The notes beneath the pieces are model-generated. The model did not search any database and was not told the origin of the DNA. It saw nothing but the letters and a program-made list of their open reading frames with translations. Below, one piece after another: positions 7,622 through 16,251 of a DNA stretch of 64,000 nt. Location of the stretch: NCBI RefSeq assembly GCF_002585305.1, contig NZ_NUNF01000038.1, forward strand, positions 60,597-124,596. The letters run 5' to 3'. The position numbers and the translations under genes were made by a program. The DNA comes from Bacillus sp. AFS037270 (GTDB lineage Bacteria; Bacillota; Bacilli; Bacillales_B; DSM-18226). The first letter of the stretch is position 1. The number at the start of each line of letters is the position of its first letter.

Positions 7622-8347
7622 TCACAATTTGTTCACGATAAGTGTAGGAGGAAAGGAAATTGTAAATATAGTTCCCTTTCCTTGCGAACTATCAACATGT
7701 ATGGATCCGCCTAATCGCTCAATAATTTCTTTACATACACTTAAACCTAATCCAGTCCCCTTTTCTTTTGTTGAGAAAAAAGGGATATACAACATCGCCC
7801 TTGCTTCTTCTGACATCCCACATCCATTATCCTTGATGACGATTGTGGCAAATTCATTTTGAACAGACGCAGATAGATAGATTTCTCTTTCATGCTGATC
7901 GTCAATTGCTTCCATGGCATTCTTCATCAAATTCATGATTACTTGTTTTAATTGGTTAGTTGGGATATTCAGTACAACGTCATCATCGGCAGTGGAAGTA
8001 GAGAGTCGGATATTCCTTAATATTGCTTCACCTTCATAGAGCATGGCCATCTCTTTGATCAGTTTATTCAGGGATGTTTTTTGTGCCAAAGGATGTTGTG
8101 GCTTTCCTGCATCCAAAAATTCATTAATGATTTGATTTACACGATCAAGTTCTTCTATCATCACATCCGCATAATATTCCTTGCCTATTTCCTTCAAATC
8201 GGGCTTTAGTAACTGAATAAAACCTTTTATGGTCGTCAATGGGTTACGGATTTCATGAGCGATACTAACTGCCAGCTTTTCAAGATGTTGACGATGGGCC
8301 ATATCTAACGCTGCCAACTTACAGACTTGCAACGGAGCCACCATCAA
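7622..8347 (-). CDS. Histidine kinase core lacking any sensor domain (probably truncated)
   Basis: HisKA plus HATPase_c only, at most 241 residues. The phosphoacceptor H-box is SIAHEIRNPLTTIKGF, as in KinA-type sporulation kinases. The N-box is QVIMNLMKNAMEAI, G1 is DNGCGMS, and G2 is GTGLGLSVCKEI. No PAS, transmembrane or other input domain precedes it. The frame begins inside the end of the SDR gene (29-base overlap), and neither candidate ATG has a ribosome site. It may be translated by coupling, or be the 3' part of a kinase whose front was lost by deletion. If expressed it would phosphorylate an unidentified response regulator or Spo0F-like protein. Confidence 0.65.
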   Translation of the reverse strand: MMVAPLQVCKLAALDMAHRQHLEKLAVSIAHEIRNPLTTIKGFIQLLKPDLKEIGKEYYADVMIEELDRVNQIINEFLDAGKPQHPLAQKTSLNKLIKEMAMLYEGEAILRNIRLSTSTADDDVVLNIPTNQLKQVIMNLMKNAMEAIDDQHEREIYLSASVQNEFATIVIKDNGCGMSEEARAMLYIPFFSTKEKGTGLGLSVCKEIIERLGGSIHVDSSQGKGTIFTISFPPTLIVNKL

Positions 8348-9119
8348 CTCGAAGGTTTACACCATTAATAAAAGAAGCCTTTGCGGATGCAAGGTACACA
8401 ACAGCTGAAGCAACTTCCTCCACCGTCCCTGGCCGTTTCACTTCAACATGCGGACGATTTTCCTTAAGAAATTGCTGGATAGCTTCATCATAACTGATGT
8501 TCAGCTTTTTGGCATTATCCTTCAACAGGTCCTCAAGCATAGGTGTCATGATAAACGCAGGCGATACCGTATTGACAAGTATTCCTTCTGCGGCATATGC
8601 CTTGGATAAGCTTTTTGTAAAATTAATCAGTGCTGCTTTAGAAGCATTGTAATGAGGCATGAATGCGTCTGGTTGAATGCCGGATTCTGATGAAATGTTA
8701 ATAATGCGGCCAAATCCTGTTCTTTTCATAAAAGGAATAATTGCTTTAGTTACACGTACAGTTCCAAAAAGATTGACGTCAAAAATATGCTGCCATTCGT
8801 CTATATCCAATGATTCAAAGTCATCAAATCCACTTGCAATCCCCGCATTATTAACGAGGATGTCGACGGTTTTAAAACGATCAATAGCAGAAGCAACAAG
8901 ATGGTCGACGTCTGCTCGTTTCGTTAAATCGGCTTGAATAGCAAGAACACGTCCTCCGGTTTTTTCGATTTCAGCGGACGCCTCATTTAACGCTTCCGCG
9001 CCGCGTGCACAAATTACAACGTTGGCACCTTCTTCCGCAAACGCCATGGCAATTGCTTTCCCAATACCTTTACTGCTGCCAGTCACAAGTGCGGTTTTAT
9101 TTTTTAATTCCAGATTCAT
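8319..9119 (-). CDS. SDR-family oxidoreductase
   Basis: Classical short-chain dehydrogenase of about 266 residues. The cofactor motif is TGSSKGIG near the N-terminus, followed by NNAGIASG, the catalytic Ser in IINISSESG and the catalytic YNASK. The C-terminus NGVNLRVDGGSVASL is typical and looks intact. The ATG at 9119 is preferred because AAAGGA is adjacent to the earlier in-frame ATG (9131) but about 12 bases from this one. It lies in an operon with an ABM-type monooxygenase and a sugar MFS transporter. It probably oxidises or reduces a polyol or keto-sugar intermediate, but specificity is unknown. Confidence 0.85.
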   Translation of the reverse strand: MNLELKNKTALVTGSSKGIGKAIAMAFAEEGANVVICARGAEALNEASAEIEKTGGRVLAIQADLTKRADVDHLVASAIDRFKTVDILVNNAGIASGFDDFESLDIDEWQHIFDVNLFGTVRVTKAIIPFMKRTGFGRIINISSESGIQPDAFMPHYNASKAALINFTKSLSKAYAAEGILVNTVSPAFIMTPMLEDLLKDNAKKLNISYDEAIQQFLKENRPHVEVKRPGTVEEVASAVVYLASAKASFINGVNLRVDGGSVASL

Positions 9120-9171
9120 TTTTTCATCCATTCCTTTCTATACTAACCTGATAAGATTGTAGTTACCAAAT

Positions 9172-9213
9172 AAGGATTAACTCTAGCTGATACACAGCTC
9201 GGAGTTAATCCTT
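9172..9213. terminator. Long stem-loop between the SDR and monooxygenase genes
   Basis: AAGGATTAACTC and GAGTTAATCCTT pair over 12 bp, with AGCTG and CAGCT as an inner stem. There is no strong U-run on either strand, so it may be an attenuator or an mRNA-stabilising hairpin inside the operon. Confidence 0.5.
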
Positions 9214-9227
9214 ATGTATGTCCAATA

Positions 9228-9521
9228 TTAATTTTTCACTGAAGCCTCAAATAATTCTGCATGGATAGGTTCAGCAACAATGGGTTGAACAGCTTTTATG
9301 AATCTTTTAAAGTGAGGGGTTTCCTCATGCAGTTGAATCGCTTCTTCATCCTTCCATTTCTCAACAAAGATAAAGCCGTTCGCCTCTTCCGGATTTTCAT
9401 AATATTGATAACTAATATTTCCGGACTCCGCTTGAGACGGTTTTGTTACAAGCCTTGCCTCTTCCAAGAATATTTCACGATAAGGCGCATTTACCTTTAT
9501 GCTTGCATGAATGATAATCAT
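9228..9521 (-). CDS. ABM-family (YgiN-like) putative quinol monooxygenase
   Basis: A 97-residue dimeric ferredoxin-like protein of the antibiotic biosynthesis monooxygenase family. It begins MIIIHASIKVNAPYREIFLE and contains the family pattern SGNISYQYYENPEEANGFIF, then VEKWKDEEAIQLHEETPHFK. These small enzymes act without cofactor on quinols or other electron-rich substrates, or protect against reactive by-products. A GGGGGATGTACC-type site precedes the ATG. It sits between the MFS transporter and SDR genes and so probably assists oxidation of the imported compound. No catalytic assignment is possible. Confidence 0.75.
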   Translation of the reverse strand: MIIIHASIKVNAPYREIFLEEARLVTKPSQAESGNISYQYYENPEEANGFIFVEKWKDEEAIQLHEETPHFKRFIKAVQPIVAEPIHAELFEASVKN

Positions 9522-9560
9522 GGTACATCCCCCTTAATTGTTGATGGTATTTCTAAAAAA

Positions 9561-10838
9561 CTAACCTGCGTGTTTTTCTAATACGATTTCGTTTTTATTA
9601 TTTTCTTCGGAAGGAAGCTTCATAAACTTCATTAGATAAGCACCAAGGAAATACGTGCCCGCAAAGATCCAAATAACCCCTTTTGCACCGATAAGTCCGA
9701 TAAATAACCCAACAATTGCCGGTGCGATAAAGTAGGACATCCCTGCACCAAAACTTACTATCGCCATCGCAGACCCTTTATTTTCAGGAGCCAGCGATGC
9801 TACAAGAGCTGAAAGTGGGACGAAACCACAAAGAGTAATCCCCATTAGAATACCGACAATATTCAAGGCTAAGAAACTGCTGCCAAAAACCTGCGGCGTG
9901 TAAAGCATAACTAATAACATGACACCCATGCCGAAGCTGCCAAGCCATTGAATCGTTTTTTGCCAGCCTAACCATTTATCACTGATGTAAGGAATGATTA
10001 GGTTAAAGATGATATTTGCAAACCACATGGTTCCCCACATTTGCAGAAACTGTTCAGTGGTGAATCCATAATTCGACTTCAAGTACATCGGGAAAAAGAT
10101 TGGCAGTGAACCGATCCCCGTCGAATTGATAATCCGGACCACTCCTCCGAGCGCCACTTTCGGCTGTTCGATACAAATGGTGAATCCACTCATTAAGCTC
10201 TTGAGCTTTTCCTTCGGATTTCCCTTTTGTTCTTTTCTTACATCACCTTTTACTACAATAAGACCAACAATTCCTCCGACTAATACCCATGCTACAGCAC
10301 TCCACAATAACCCGATATATCCAATCTTCGGAAGCATGTAAGCAGGGAAATAACTTCCTACAACATAAAGTCCGCCGCTCCACGCTGCCCAGAACAAACC
10401 TACAGCTGTTGCCAAAATCCGCTCTGGACTGCGATAAGTAACCCACACTAAGAAAGAGTAGCAGAATAAAGGATAACCTAAACCACGAATCCCATAAGTA
10501 GGGAGCATAATAGCAAAATTGTTTAACTTTAAACCATATTCAATAAATAGAACCTGACCGATTAACCAAGTAACAAGACCGATAACCATTACTCTCCTGG
10601 GTCCCCACATCTCGGTGAGTACACCTGAAAAGTAAGATGCAATTGCCAACACAGCACCATATACAGCAAATAGAGTCGCGGATTGTTGAACGGTCAATCC
10701 CTTTTCAATCAGATATGGAGACAACCATGCGTGCTCGAGACCGTCACCGGCCATAAAAATTAACGTTGCAACAAATCCCCAAACGACTCCCATTGGAAGT
10801 CCGCCTAAAGTACGTTCTTGACCTACAAGCGTTTTCAT
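9561..10838 (-). CDS. MFS transporter, sugar/polyol type
   Basis: About 425 residues with the 12 hydrophobic segments of a major facilitator. Recognisable parts are GDGLEHAWLSPYLIEKGLTV in the first loop and GVLTEMWGPRRVMVIGL, matching the family's loop 2-3 signature G-x3-D/E-x2-GRR. A charged central loop, VVKGDVRKEQKGNPKEKLKS, follows helix 6. Overall the sequence resembles the RbtT/DalT/CsbX group of polyol permeases, which transport pentitols or related alcohols. The ATG at 10838 is chosen because AGAGG overlaps the earlier GTG. It lies downstream of the dehydrogenase/isomerase pair in the same operon and probably imports their substrate. Confidence 0.82.
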   Translation of the reverse strand: MKTLVGQERTLGGLPMGVVWGFVATLIFMAGDGLEHAWLSPYLIEKGLTVQQSATLFAVYGAVLAIASYFSGVLTEMWGPRRVMVIGLVTWLIGQVLFIEYGLKLNNFAIMLPTYGIRGLGYPLFCYSFLVWVTYRSPERILATAVGLFWAAWSGGLYVVGSYFPAYMLPKIGYIGLLWSAVAWVLVGGIVGLIVVKGDVRKEQKGNPKEKLKSLMSGFTICIEQPKVALGGVVRIINSTGIGSLPIFFPMYLKSNYGFTTEQFLQMWGTMWFANIIFNLIIPYISDKWLGWQKTIQWLGSFGMGVMLLVMLYTPQVFGSSFLALNIVGILMGITLCGFVPLSALVASLAPENKGSAMAIVSFGAGMSYFIAPAIVGLFIGLIGAKGVIWIFAGTYFLGAYLMKFMKLPSEENNKNEIVLEKHAG

Positions 10839-10884
10839 TTTTAACACCTCTATTTTTATTAATTGGGTGCGGGGGGACGGTTCC

Positions 10885-11856
10885 TTAAGCCCACCACATT
10901 TCCGATACTTGCTCTTTAAACAAAGTTCCTTTTAACAGTGTGATTGCTTTCATTAAGCCTTCATCGATAGAAGCCAACATATCTTCATGTTCAATGGAAA
11001 CCACGTAATCATACCCTACTGCACGAAGTGTACTGATCATATCTTTCCACATTTTTTCGTTATGGCCATAGCCAACTGAGCGGAAGGTCCATGAGCGATC
11101 CAATACTTGACTGTAATGCTTCGTATCGAGAACACCATTCACCTTGATATTGGCTTGGTCTAAATAGGTATCTTTTGCATGGAAATGGAAGATCGCATTT
11201 TCACGGCCTAATTTTTTAATGGCCTCAACTGGATCAATTCCTTGCCATACCAAATGACTTGGGTCAAAGTTAGCTCCGATGTTCGGTCCTGCATGTTCTC
11301 TTAGTTTTAGTAATGTTTCCGGATTATAGACAACAAAGCCTGGATGCATTTCGAAAGCAATTTGGTGAATCCCATGCTGTTCAGCGAATTTTGCCTCTTC
11401 TTTCCAGTACGGAATAACCACATCATTCCATTGCCACTCTAAAACTTCTGTATATTCAGAAGGCCAAGAGCAGGTCACCCAATTTGGAAACTTGGCACCC
11501 GGATGATCCCCTGGACATCCAGCAAAACCATTGATAACTGGTACCTCTAACTGTTCAGCCAGTAAAACCGTTTTTCTCCATACATCATGCGCCTCTTTGG
11601 CAGCCTTTACATTAGGATGTAGAGGGTTGCCATGGCAGCTTAGTCCGCTGATGGTTAGTCCCCTGCTTTCAATCGCCTGTCGGAACAATTTGATTTTATC
11701 TGGATTCCCTAACAATTCATCGGGATTACAATGACTGTTCCCTGGATAGTTACCGGTCCCTAACTCAATGGTCTCTACTCCCATTTGGGCTAATTTATCT
11801 AACATGGCTTCGAAAGGAAGATTTTGATATAGAACAGTAAATACACCTAGTTTCAC
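10885..11856 (-). CDS. TIM-barrel sugar phosphate isomerase/epimerase, cassette copy 1
   Basis: A 323-residue xylose isomerase-like (AP endonuclease family 2) enzyme. Probable metal ligands are E169 (AFEMHPGF), D198 and H201 (NFDPSHLVWQG), H226 (FHFHAKDT) and E289 (SIEHEDM). The C-terminus ends EMWWA. The start is GTG, overlapping the preceding dehydrogenase stop by 4 bases. Its AGGAGGT site lies inside the last codons of that gene, so translation is coupled. Two close paralogues occur at 31576 and 48763, each with the same partner. Relatives handle inososes, 3-keto-glycosides or keto-sugars. The reaction here is unknown. Confidence 0.85.
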   Translation of the reverse strand: MKLGVFTVLYQNLPFEAMLDKLAQMGVETIELGTGNYPGNSHCNPDELLGNPDKIKLFRQAIESRGLTISGLSCHGNPLHPNVKAAKEAHDVWRKTVLLAEQLEVPVINGFAGCPGDHPGAKFPNWVTCSWPSEYTEVLEWQWNDVVIPYWKEEAKFAEQHGIHQIAFEMHPGFVVYNPETLLKLREHAGPNIGANFDPSHLVWQGIDPVEAIKKLGRENAIFHFHAKDTYLDQANIKVNGVLDTKHYSQVLDRSWTFRSVGYGHNEKMWKDMISTLRAVGYDYVVSIEHEDMLASIDEGLMKAITLLKGTLFKEQVSEMWWA

Positions 11857-13031
11857 ACTAAAACCTCCTTATTCATCTGAACTTTCACCCATTTTTGCTG
11901 CTCATGGCTTTCCAGAATGGCATCCGTAATCGCCATTGAAATATGACCGTCTTCAAATGTGGCGAAATTCGGTTTATCCTGGAGCGGATCTTTGCCTTCA
12001 CGAATGAACGTATAAACATTGAACATCATATTTTTCAGAGCATCAGGCCAGCCTTCATTATGTCCACCAGGATGATGGATGGCTGATTTTGCTTCCGGTG
12101 AGAAGAGTGCTGGATCGGCAAGCAGGATTTCATTCGGCTTATCCCTGTGCCCCATCCATAATTTTTCAGGCTCTTCTTGGTTCCAATATACAGAACTCTT
12201 GCTGCCATTAATCTCAAAGCTTAGTCGATTTTTTCGGCCTGCACTTACTTGTGAAACAGTGAAGACTCCTCTTGATCCATCTTCAAAACGAACTAGTACG
12301 GATGCATAGTCTTCTGTATTGATTGAAACATCTTCATATTCTAAATCTTCAGTACTTTGTGTGCTGAAAGTGGCCACACTTCCAATTGCTTTCTTTCTAA
12401 CTGGAATGACCGTTGCTAAATCAGCAAATACTTCTACAATCTTTTTACCGGTAACAAATTGAACGGTGTCACACCAATGAGACCCGATATCTGCTACTGC
12501 GCGAGATTTTCCGCCGACTTCCGGTGCTAAACGCCAGTTAAAATCCGTTTCATATAGTAACCAATCCTGCAAATAGCTTCCGTGAACCAAATTCACTTTC
12601 CCAAGGTCACCGTTAGCAATTTTAGCTCGCAGGTTTTGCACACTCGCATGCTGTCTGTAATTAAAGTTCACACCATGTACAACACCCTGTTTTTGAGCCA
12701 ATGCCAACAATTCCGCTGATTCTTCACTATTCATCGCAAGCGGTTTCTCTGAGATCACATGTTTACCTGCTAAAATAATTTCTTTATTGATCGCAAAGTG
12801 CACATGGTTTGGGGTACAATTATGAACTACCTGAATTTCGCTGTCACGCAGCATTTCACGGTAATCTCCGTATGCTTTCGGAATTCCAAGTTCAGCTGCC
12901 TTTCTTTCCGCTTGTTCTTGACTCGTCTCGGCTAATGCTACGACTTCCACGAATCCAAGTCTTCTGATTGCTTCAATATGTGTCGGGCCAATGAAACCTG
13001 TCCCGATGATTCCTACTTTTATTTTTTCCAT
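11853..13031 (-). CDS. Gfo/Idh/MocA-family dehydrogenase, cassette copy 1
   Basis: A 392-residue NAD(P)-dependent dehydrogenase. The Rossmann motif VGIIGTGFIGPTH is at residues 5-17, the family lysine is in SEKPLAM, and ADIGSHWCDTVQFVTGK carries the active-site Asp/His. The ATG at 13031 has GGAGGAC upstream; the open frame extends 19 codons further without support. It is followed with 4-base overlap by an isomerase. The pair is present three times in the window with very high similarity. It presumably oxidises a sugar, inositol or glycoside hydroxyl before the isomerase acts. Three LacI-type operators precede it, so it heads the 13.0-7.6 kb operon. Confidence 0.85.
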   Translation of the reverse strand: MEKIKVGIIGTGFIGPTHIEAIRRLGFVEVVALAETSQEQAERKAAELGIPKAYGDYREMLRDSEIQVVHNCTPNHVHFAINKEIILAGKHVISEKPLAMNSEESAELLALAQKQGVVHGVNFNYRQHASVQNLRAKIANGDLGKVNLVHGSYLQDWLLYETDFNWRLAPEVGGKSRAVADIGSHWCDTVQFVTGKKIVEVFADLATVIPVRKKAIGSVATFSTQSTEDLEYEDVSINTEDYASVLVRFEDGSRGVFTVSQVSAGRKNRLSFEINGSKSSVYWNQEEPEKLWMGHRDKPNEILLADPALFSPEAKSAIHHPGGHNEGWPDALKNMMFNVYTFIREGKDPLQDKPNFATFEDGHISMAITDAILESHEQQKWVKVQMNKEVLV

Positions 13032-13092
13032 TTGTTTTCCGTCCTCCAATCGAACTTTTCGATTCACCCAAGAATGAGTAGAAGTCATTTGG

Positions 13093-13106
13093 TGTAATCG
13101 ATTACA
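13093..13106. promoter_or_regulatory. LacI-type operator, site 4
   Basis: Exact TGTAATCGATTACA, 62 bases upstream of the copy-1 dehydrogenase start. Confidence 0.65.
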
Positions 13107-13177
13107 CTACCTTGCAAAAAAATATGTGTTTAGTCCTAGTAAATAAATAATTTACCTATCCTTCAAACTTCTATAAA

Positions 13178-13191
13178 TGTAATGGATTACA
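13178..13191. promoter_or_regulatory. LacI-type operator, site 5
   Basis: TGTAATGGATTACA (GG centre), 72 bases beyond site 4. Confidence 0.65.
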
Positions 13192-13309
13192 TTTTCGTCG
13201 AAAAAAATTTGAATTTATTCATACATTTAAATTAAGAAATAACCTTTCAGAATAAAATACCTTTTCAATTAGCACTAAAATATTTTACTCTTTTTTTCGA
13301 CACCCTTAT

Positions 13310-13323
13310 TGTAATCGATTACA
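13310..13323. promoter_or_regulatory. LacI-type operator, site 6
   Basis: Exact TGTAATCGATTACA, in the gap between the lacI terminator and the dehydrogenase operon. Confidence 0.65.
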
Positions 13324-13428
13324 GTATAGAATTCAATATTTTTTTTAAAACTTCCTCGATTCTTTTTTAATCAGAATGATAAAAACTGTTCTGGAACCAA
13401 TAGAATCGCTGGTCCCCTAATAATGATA

Positions 13429-13467
13429 AAAAGGGAGTGAACCATTATTAAGTTCACTCCCCTTTTG
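13429..13467 (-). terminator. Terminator of the LacI gene
   Basis: On the minus strand AAAGGGGAGTGAAC pairs with GTTCACTCCCTTT (one bulge) around a short A/T loop and is followed by TTATCATTATT. It begins about 40 bases after the lacI stop. Confidence 0.75.
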
Positions 13468-13504
13468 TTTTTCATTATTTTAATTCTAACAGGAATAAGC
13501 TAAA

Positions 13505-14512
13505 CTACTCTTCTATGGTAAGTTCTTTGCATGATTCACGGACAATGAGTTTATCAGGAAGAATAAATTGATCTTTCTCTATTTCTTCATCTTTAATTAA
13601 TTTTAACAGTAAACGCATCGCTTTTTGACCCATATCAAACGTTGGTTGTGCCACGGTTGTTAGAGCAGGTTCAAAAATTGATGCAAATTGAATATCATCA
13701 AAGCCAACAACAGATAAATCTTCTGGAACTCTTAAACCTTTAGATTTAGCGGCTTTAATGGCACCCATAGCCATTTCATCATTACCGGCAAAAAGGGCTG
13801 TAGGAGGATTCTCTAGTGACAAAAATTTCATCATTAAATTAAATCCACTTTCAAAAGAGAATTCGCCTTCCTGTACAAAACTTGGATCCACAGACAGGCC
13901 GTGTTGCGCCATAGCTTGATGAAACCCCCTACATCGATCTCGTCCAACGACAATATTCAAGGGTCCGGAAATATGTCCAATTCTCTTGTGGTTTAAGCTA
14001 ATTAAATATTCGGTTGCCTTTCTTGCACTGCTAACATTATCAATGGAGACCGTAGGCAGCTTGGAACCCTCATAGTATTCACACGCCAATACTACAGGGT
14101 AATCCTGGGATAAATCTTCTAATATTTTTTGATCGGTCCTTGCCGTTAATAATATCAACCCATCTGCTTTTTTCTGACCTAATATCGTTAAAAAACTAGT
14201 TTCGCTTTCGACATCGTTTCGCGCATCTCCTAGAAGTACTTGATATCCGTTTTCGATGGCAACGGATTCAATTCCGCGCAGCACCGCAGAAAAGAAAGTA
14301 TTGGTTATATCAGGAACCACCACAAGAATTGTTTTGGTTTCAGATCTTCTTAATTGTCTTGCCAGCATATTAGGCTGGTAATTTAATTCTTTTATGGCTT
14401 CTAAAACTTTTTCAGCTGTTTCTTTTTTTACAGTCCCTGCATTACTTATGACTCGGGATACTGTGGCCGTTGAAACATTTGCCATTTTTGCAACATCCGC
14501 AATTCTGACCAT
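13505..14512 (-). CDS. LacI-family transcriptional regulator (intact)
   Basis: A 335-residue regulator. Residues 1-50 form the LacI helix-turn-helix and hinge: MVRIADVAKMANVSTATVSR, then the hinge region with NYQPNMLARQLRR. The periplasmic-binding-protein-like effector domain follows (KTILVVVPDITNTFFSAVL onward). GGGGAAAG precedes the ATG. One copy of the TGTAATCGATTACA palindrome lies 37 bases upstream, consistent with autoregulation. The same motif recurs before four other operons, so this protein is the best candidate for a local master repressor. A paralogue at 55020 shares the effector domain but has lost the DNA-binding region. Confidence 0.9.
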   Translation of the reverse strand: MVRIADVAKMANVSTATVSRVISNAGTVKKETAEKVLEAIKELNYQPNMLARQLRRSETKTILVVVPDITNTFFSAVLRGIESVAIENGYQVLLGDARNDVESETSFLTILGQKKADGLILLTARTDQKILEDLSQDYPVVLACEYYEGSKLPTVSIDNVSSARKATEYLISLNHKRIGHISGPLNIVVGRDRCRGFHQAMAQHGLSVDPSFVQEGEFSFESGFNLMMKFLSLENPPTALFAGNDEMAMGAIKAAKSKGLRVPEDLSVVGFDDIQFASIFEPALTTVAQPTFDMGQKAMRLLLKLIKDEEIEKDQFILPDKLIVRESCKELTIEE

Positions 14513-14548
14513 GTATTGCTTTCCCCTTCAATGTTCGTTTACATTTAT

Positions 14549-14562
14549 TGTAATCGATTACA
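14549..14562. promoter_or_regulatory. LacI-type operator, site 7
   Basis: Exact TGTAATCGATTACA upstream of the intact lacI gene, a position suited to autoregulation. Confidence 0.65.
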
Positions 14563-14785
14563 TTGAGAATTACAATAATTTTCGTAAATCAGCCATAAAA
14601 CGGTATCATTTAAAAACATTTTTCTCCAACAACCTGAAATTAAATGTAAATCAGCCTATAAAAATTGGGCTTGCACAACATAAACATCTGCATTGTATAA
14701 AAAATTCGCGATTAGACCCTACTAAGGGTAAGGTGGTTTCATTATCAATGTTTTAAAAAAACATGTAAAAGGCGGTAGTTATACA

Positions 14786-14989
14786 ATGACTAAATTCCTG
14801 CTCTTTTTCTTATTCTTTGGGTTAAGTATAGCATTTGCTTTCCTAATTGATCTCCTGATGGGAGTAAAAGTTTCCCTGGCCATGAGTAATTATAAAAGAA
14901 CCTTCTCTTTTATGACATTACCTGAATACCTCATTTCGTTCGCCTTTCTACTTACCATGATCATTCCGCCCATTTTATCTTTTTTTTAA
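14786..14989 (+). CDS. Small two-helix membrane protein, unknown function
   Basis: A 67-residue protein whose ATG follows AAAGGCGG at suitable spacing. Residues 3-25 (FLLFFLFFGLSIAFAFLIDL) and 45-66 (EYLISFAFLLTMIIPPIL) are hydrophobic helices joined by a short polar loop, MSNYKRTFSF. No conserved family is recognised. It is divergent from lacI, with about 220 bases of otherwise featureless sequence between. Possibly a short orphan membrane peptide of the kind common in bacilli. Confidence 0.5.
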   Translation: MTKFLLFFLFFGLSIAFAFLIDLLMGVKVSLAMSNYKRTFSFMTLPEYLISFAFLLTMIIPPILSFF

Positions 14990-15082
14990 AAAAAGAGAGA
15001 CACAAGGAAGGCATGATTTTTACTTGTTCGGTTTTTAGTTATGATATCAGTTTGTTGCTAACTGAATCGTTTCCGAATCAAA

Positions 15083-15375
15083 TCAACAAAAAATCGGCAA
15101 TATGTAACGGATAATAAATGCCCCTTCTTCGAGATGTTCGATCGCATTGATCGCAATGAGGATCGAAAGGAAAAGGATGATAATCCCTGTTGGTAATACG
15201 AGTTTATTGGGCTTCTCTATTTTGAATAAATGGGCCGCAACATTGATTGCGGCAAAACAATAGATCGAGATTTTAAAAAAAAGCCAATAATTAATGCAAG
15301 AATGACAATCGGATCCAAACGTTGCAGAAAATCAGCGATGTTAACTTTACTAATTGTTACAAACAAAGGAAATGT
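15083..15375 (-). pseudogene. 3' remnant of a gerAB-type spore germination permease
   Basis: On the minus strand the peptide FPLFVTISKVNIADFLQRLD, then PIVILALIIGFFLK, matches the late helices of GerAB/GerKB-type germinant permeases. The frame breaks in an A/T homopolymer near 15280. It resumes one base shifted as ISIYCFAAINVAAHLFKIEK, then PNKLVLPTGIIILFLSILIA, ending at a stop at 15083-15085. Only the C-terminal third remains. The upstream end is joined directly to the gerAA remnant, so a deletion removed the gerAA 3' half and gerAB 5' half. Not functional. Confidence 0.75.
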
Positions 15376-15815
15376 AGCCCGGCTGTACATATCCGCCTCG
15401 TGTACCGCCGACAATCGCTTGTGTCCAACCGTTAACTAGGATCACTTTATCACCAGACAAAATCGATAATATTAATCCATTCCAATCCTTAACCACTTTT
15501 ACTTCTCCGATGGTCAAAGCATTATCTTTTATAAAATCAAAAATGTTTTTTTCCGGTATTCTGTTTATGTGTGTCTCATCAATAGAATCAATCATCAAGG
15601 AACGCATAACAAATTCACTAACCATATTCTGATCGGCTAAGCCAGATGTATAGATTGCTGCAATTATCGCCTTCGGGTTTCCCATCTCGAATTCCCGAAT
15701 CACAATATCAGGACTGTTTCCCACCTCTTGCCTGAGCTGCTGGAGGTTGTCTTTTAGATGATGATGAAGGGAAAGTCCACCATTTTCCCTCGATATTTCT
15801 TTATCTATACTATGT
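15376..15815 (-). pseudogene. 5' remnant of a gerAA-type spore germination protein
   Basis: The minus-strand peptide GNSPDIVIREFEMGNPKAII, then YTSGLADQNMVSEFVMRSL, then KVVKDWNGLILSILSGDKVI, matches the N-terminal soluble domain of GerAA/GerKA/GerBA proteins. In-frame sequence upstream (KKHSIDKEISRENGGL, then HHHLKDNLQQLRQEVGN) has no proper start. A TTG start about 20 codons earlier is out of frame by one base in an A-run, suggesting a second indel. Homology stops after GWTQAIVGGTRGG, where gerAB-derived sequence begins. Confidence 0.75.
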
Positions 15816-15824
15816 TTTTTTGCT

Positions 15825-16195
15825 TCCTTTTTTTATCAAATAAACACCTATGAAACTACTCCAAATGGCTGCTTCGATTTTGTATTCTTTTAAAATTTGA
15901 AACAGCTTCATTTATTTCAGATGGACAAATTGAACGTACAAACCTTTCCATTTAATCAGGGTTAAAATGATTAGAAAAAGAGGGGGAATTGTTTAATGAA
16001 TATAGATAGTGGTTTGAAGAAAATCTAATGGCTTTTTCATTCCATAAGTATTCAATATGTCAAAGGATCTTTACCTGGGTAATCAAAAACTCCTAGACCA
16101 CATATAAATCGAGACTAGGAGAGATGCAACCGCTAATATAGGAAAGGAAGTGTACCAAAATCCTTATTTAAAACTGACGGTGCCTCAAAAAAATA
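15825..16195. other. Intergenic stretch between the ger remnants and the ABC operon
   Basis: No credible gene. A 7-bp inverted repeat CTCCTAG/CTAGGAG occurs near 16090-16121. Probably decayed 5' flank of the former ger operon. Confidence 0.45.
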
Positions 16196-16221
16196 TCCCA
16201 AGTAGTAGATTGCTACTTGGG
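16196..16221 (-). terminator. Terminator of the first ABC importer operon
   Basis: TCCCAAGTAG, TAGATTG-type loop, CTACTTGGGA: a perfect 10-bp stem. On the minus strand it is followed by TATTTTTTTG. It lies 30 bases past the binding-protein stop. Confidence 0.9.
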
Positions 16222-16251
16222 ACACTAATTTTAGTTGTATTATAAATTTTA

